A DNA stretch of 64,000 nt. It comes from Cryptomeria japonica. Its lineage: Eukaryota; Streptophyta; Pinopsida; Cupressales; Cupressaceae. The position numbers were made by a program, and so were the translations under genes. Shown here piece after piece: positions 59,481-64,000 of the stretch (within the stretch, counting starts at the first letter, position 1; the number at the start of each line of letters is the position of its first letter). Location: the NCBI RefSeq assembly GCF_030272615.1, contig NC_081406.1, forward strand, positions 239,184,422 through 239,248,421, written 5' to 3'. The notes below the pieces were generated by a model. It had not been told where the DNA came from and made no database searches. It saw only the letters and a program-made list of their open reading frames with translations.

Positions 59481-62256
59481 GGTCTTTCTTCACAAGCAAA
59501 AAAATCAGGCTATGGAAACTTCAGTGCAAAAGCTTCACAAAAATTGCAAATCAAACCAAAACCATTTAACTCTCCTTTTTCATCTTAAAACATTGAACTT
59601 AATAGAGAATGTATTTAATGTAGCTGATTGTGTGATTTTCTGAGCATTGTGTTTGCAAATTCTTACTAAAAGTTTGCCTATTGCAGACTTTCTGAGAGAC
59701 ATTTTTGAGTATTCTAAGCAAAGCATTTATTTTAACATACACTTATTCATCCACATTGCAGGGATAACAATACAAGGCTCACATATTGGTCTAAGAGGAT
59801 GCCATGGTCTCACAAAGTAACCAAGAACCATATGAAATGATGGTCTTGTGGAAAAATGTGCATGCATGTCACACACCAAAGCTATATGTATACATCATGA
59901 GGCACATTCATATGTTATCAAACATAACCTATTGTATCTAACATGAGTTCCTCTCTACATGTGTGCAAATCTTCCAACACTAATCACCACTAAGAAGGAA
60001 TAATATAAAATGCATCTTCAAATATTTGTGTGTGTGTGTGGAATTGTGTCTTTGAACCCAAATCGCTACCATCAACAACATGTAACCATCACCTACACTA
60101 TATCAAAACATAAGTGTGGTGTGACATCATATCTATTTGCATAATGTCAAAACACATGCAAACATGAAAATCATCATATCATGACAAAAATCAATCTCCA
60201 CATGTTGGAACAAAGATATAAATAAGATAATAGGGTAAGAGGAAACCCGTACCAAGAGCCACATACCAACTATTGGCAATGCCATCAAGATAAATGTAGG
60301 ATAGGATACCACTATGAGCCATCCAATGGTCCATTCTATGAGGAGAACTAGGGGATACTATCTTTGAAAGGTGTGGTCAATAGAGATAATCCCTACTAAT
60401 GCCACAATATGTCACCATAGCTTCTTGAGTTTTCCATTCTTCTACTTAACACCACATTTATTGACTTCCTCAACAGTGGGGTTGGTTCTCAATAGGATGC
60501 ACAAACATGTAAACACACAAGCATGGTTTCATCATACTTGTACAACAATACAAATTCATTTTTCTAGTTAATTAATTAGTGTAAAAATAACTCCATTACA
60601 TAACATAGGGAAATAATCACCATAAGTTTTCAAATAAACTGCCCAAACATCAATTGGAGTTACCCTTTCTAAGGTACAAACATAATTTATTTATAACTTC
60701 AAAATTAAAATAATCACAATAAATCCAAATAAGTTCAATAATGCATGGAAATAGACAACATGATCCATAACTAAACCCATAAATTACCCTAATTGGATAT
60801 GCTAATAAAATGGTGTCTCAAATAATAGAGATTATGTTGGACCTATAATAGGGATTTGGACTTTGTTTCATCATACACAAGCATGGTTTCATCATACTTG
60901 TATCCAAATACACCATCCATAGATAGGTACTCAGTACCACAATCTCATGGGTACCCTTTTAGCTGAATTTACCCTATATTTAGGTGAATCTACCCTTGTA
61001 TCATTGCTTGATCTAGTATGTCAATCCACCAATCAATAATTTTTCCATATTCTTGGGAGAATACACTATCCCTTAGGTGAATATGCCATATCCTTAAATG
61101 AATCCTCCTTATCATCATCCTAAGTCCTCTTTTTGTTAAGTCTTATCCCTTCATCTTTAGGAAAATCCACCTATCCTTATGTGAATCTACTTTCTCTAAG
61201 TCCTCTTTTTGTTCAAGAAGACACACTCAAGCCTTCATCACATTCCATAAAAAGAAAATCATTATTCCATATAATTGGAACGAAATGATATATTGCAAAG
61301 ATTACTATGAAGGTCTAAAATAGTAAAAGAGATGAGACTAATCTTTTATTTCTACTTACAACAGTGAATTGGTTGAGATATACTAATAGACAAAGTGAAT
61401 GACATGTATGAGAACAACCTGAATAAAGGTAAAAAGGACAATAAATAGTAGTGATAGATGACAATGCATTGAATGTGCCAAGAAAAAGACAGTGGACGCC
61501 ATGGAGAAATCACTATCAAAACAAAGCCATTAAATAAAACTATGTTGGTGCAGCTTGAGAAGCATAGTAGAACAATGAAAAAAGAACACCACTCGGTCCT
61601 TGAAAAGCATGTAGTTGCAATGATTGAAAACCACAATGACAACATAGAGGGCATGAATGTTTGGAGTATTTCTATTCTTAAGAATCTCATGATAGTCCAT
61701 TATTAGGACAGGTGAAGTGCACTATGAAAGTGTCTTAAAAAGATAATATAACCATAAGTGATAGTGCCAATGCTTTGAGTTCAAATCCTCATGAAATACA
61801 GTCATGTTTATCTCAATGTCAGCCCTGAGACCCAAATTTCAACCACAAAATTGCATCTATAAACCAGATCGGGATTTTTATTGTTGATAATACAACATTC
61901 TCAGTTAAGTTAAGTTATCCATATTATTTGATGTTACCAAATTTGTCCCTTCAACTTTGAAGATCCAATGTATACATGGTTTGTGGTCTCAACATATTAT
62001 GATAAACAAACGAGAGGATGTATCATCCAGACACAAAATTTCTAGGCATTTCTCAAATTCATGTGAATTTTCTATTGAAGAAATAATAGTTTGTCTTGAT
62101 CCAGTTTTGAATCCCCAATTATGCTCATTCAAATATTCTAGGGCTCTTTCATCACCTATACCAAATGCTATTATCAAGACTTACCCCCTTCACAATTTTT
62201 CTAGGATTACTAAATAGTCACACATTTCAAGATGGGGTATAGTCTTTGATTTTAGT
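59481..62256. other. Sequence upstream of the CACTA transposase, no gene supported
   Basis: It is AT-rich with no recognised ORF. A 28-bp sequence containing CAAGCATGGTTTCATCATAC occurs at about 60517 and again at about 60878. A short repeat of (C/T)CTTA(G/T)GTGAAT words lies at 60980-61200. The CACTA terminus should lie here or beyond, but I did not find it. Confidence 0.5.
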
Positions 62257-63000
62257 GTGATGGATTTCTTTTTTCCTTGGTTGGTTGTTTTCCACCCTCA
62301 TCTTTGTAAAACTGTCCTAAGGGTGTGGAGAGCTTCATTACCAATATACCTATGTCATCAATGGTATCCATTTCCTAAAAATCTCTTTTTTGGGTTGACT
62401 ATTCATTCTTGCTCCCTTTCCTTTCCTATTGCTACTACCAATTTGAAACTTTGGAGCTCATTCTCCCCTTTGGTGGAGGTATATCATTTGAAGCAACCAT
62501 TGTTGGAAGGTAAGCTAAACATTATGATAGGGGAAGTCCTTTACCAGGTTTGTTCAGTAATGGCTAAGGAGATTGGAGATCAGGTGTTGATAGAGCTAGA
62601 GACGTCCCTTTTCCAACACTCTTCATCCACCATTTGACAAACACCTCTTGCTATAATGAAGAGCCCAATTATGAGGACTAAATGGAAAGTTGGAGCACCA
62701 CCTAAGAGAAAGAAAACCCTTGAAGATATAAAAAATGGTCTTCAAACTACATTCAATGACAAAATGCAGTCTTAGAGAATTTTCTACTCTCATAAGTATC
62801 CATGAAAATAATATCCCGGAACATTAGGGACTTAAATGCCCCTAACAGGAGTCAACTTATTATATCTCAAATTGAGTCTGGTGGGCCTGACATTATTCTC
62901 CTATAAGAAAAAAAAAATTTAGAGCTAGAAAAGGAACACCCATTCACTAAATGAAATCATTGGAGCTTCTAGATGTTTACCTATTCTATGGAATCAAAAA
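62257..63000 (+). pseudogene. LINE 5' part: ORF1-like sequence and start of the ORF2 endonuclease, degenerate
   Basis: The first ORF (62257-62637) ends with LNIMIGEVLYQVCSVMAKEI and GDQVLIELETSLFQ, similar in layout to the DUF4283-type ORF1 of plant LINEs. A KRKK-containing linker follows. From about 62808, IISRNIRDLNAPNRSQLI and SQIESGGPDIILL match the start of the LINE apurinic endonuclease (usual form SWNIRGLN...PDIIxLQETK). A stop replaces the glutamine after ILL. Further stops follow and the reading fades after about 63000. No reverse transcriptase is seen in the window. Confidence 0.65.
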
Positions 63001-64000
63001 AGAGTTCAAATTATTGAAGTTTCCTCTTCAACAAATTGGATTCATGTTCTTGTATCTCTCTTTTTTATTAATTTTGAACTATCTAACATTGATGCTCCCA
63101 ATTCTATAGTGGGGGGAAAATATCATGGGATGTTATTTTAGTTATATTAGCACTTCATAATAATGAAGCTATTGACCCTTGTCATAAGATTTTGTAATTG
63201 GTGTCAAAAAGGTAGTTTGCATTTGGCATTGGATTCTTTTCAAGTATCCATGTGGTATTTGACTTATACATGACTAGAGCGTGTTTGGTCTATACATGAT
63301 GATGACTTGATACATGACCATAGCATGTTTGGTCTCAATATGATAGTGCATTTGATTGTTTTTGGTGGGTTTTAGTGATCATGTGGAAATATGAACAGGA
63401 TTCACATTACAGTGACATCGGTGAACAATCATCTCTTAGCATGTGTCTTCATTGACTTTGGTTGCTATAGAAAAATATAGTGATCATAAGCAAATACAAT
63501 TACATGGTTTGAAAAAGGATACATTACGATATGATATAGGTTGACAAAGATAAAATTTAATATGTACTTGGAAAAGGGTCTTATTAGTAAGACTCATCAT
63601 TCATATGTTTACTCCAGTCTATGTTTATATTGCATAGAATATCAAATTTGGTGATACTATTTGAATATGTGAGCATATGTTATATGGTTTTGATCATTGG
63701 CTAAGAGAATTGTTGCCTAGTAGTTTTCTAATGGCATTGAATATAGTGTCTAAAAGACTTTGAGCTTGAAACACTTTCTAAAGGAATTAAAAGAATGGGT
63801 CACTTTATGTCACTAGAAAATGGGAATATATTATACTTAACTTTTTTTCATCATCCCATCGAAATTCATTTACAATATCTCAAGCTCTGGCTATGACACA
63901 CATGATAGTTAGGGTTCTTGCTTCTTGGATGAGGAAGAAATTTGGACATTCCATGATAGTTTGGTAAGGAAGTCAATGACTCGTTGAATAGTGAATGAAA
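63001..64000. other. Window end, no gene supported
   Basis: A small repeat (ATACATGACNANAGC(A/G)TGTTTGGTCT) occurs at about 63266 and 63310. Nothing else is recognised. Confidence 0.5.

Overview
The window is nuclear DNA of a seed plant, most likely a gymnosperm and probably a conifer. The evidence is a TIR-NBS-LRR gene of conifer-like layout in AT-rich, transposon-dominated sequence with plant Copia, Gypsy, CACTA and LINE families. There is no prokaryotic gene organisation. A 500-base run of N (5797-6296) marks an assembly gap. Species assignment is inference.

Layout from left to right: (1) 1-5796, a decayed Ty1/Copia element whose 3' LTR runs into the gap. (2) 6593-8250, the 3' end of a LINE plus an unrecognised ORF. 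(3) 8488-12798, minus strand, the only host gene that looks complete: a TIR-NBS-LRR immune receptor in six exons. All introns have GT/AG borders and the frame is open throughout. It carries two nested in-frame duplications, one of a whole exon with a second MHD-like motif and one of 34 residues. (4) 14228-20010, two copies of a foldback element. One is split by a LINE (14906-17650), and a complete 353-bp TRIM retrotransposon with 5-bp target-site duplications lies between them. (5) 20898-25805, clustered 18-bp palindromes, a 4.1-kb array of self-complementary repeats with higher-order periodicity, and a hairpin-bearing CACTA-like end. (6) 26-34 kb, gene-poor sequence with fragments of an NPF transporter exon, a LINE RNase H and a PPR gene. 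(7) 34981-59480, two minus-strand genes of a large CACTA (En/Spm) element. One is a TNP2 transposase. The other is a multi-exon gene joining a SET domain to a Transposase_24 (Ptta/En/Spm) domain. (8) 43983-55320, a complete 11.3-kb Gypsy-type LTR retrotransposon inserted into the acidic tail of the TNP2 gene, with 775-bp LTRs and the TSD GTCAC. It lacks reverse transcriptase and the integrase core and carries an antisense plant-mobile-domain gene. (9) 62-63 kb, the 5' part of another LINE.

Three points stand out. The SET-Transposase_24 gene reads in frame through ten exons and nine introns with one stop, which suggests a CACTA element encoding a chromatin-modifier-like protein. In-frame stops in the Copia, Gypsy and CACTA genes fall mostly where C-to-T changes of CAG, CAA or CGA would explain them, as expected from deamination of methylated cytosine. 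The nested insertions have readable boundaries, so much of the insertion order can be reconstructed.
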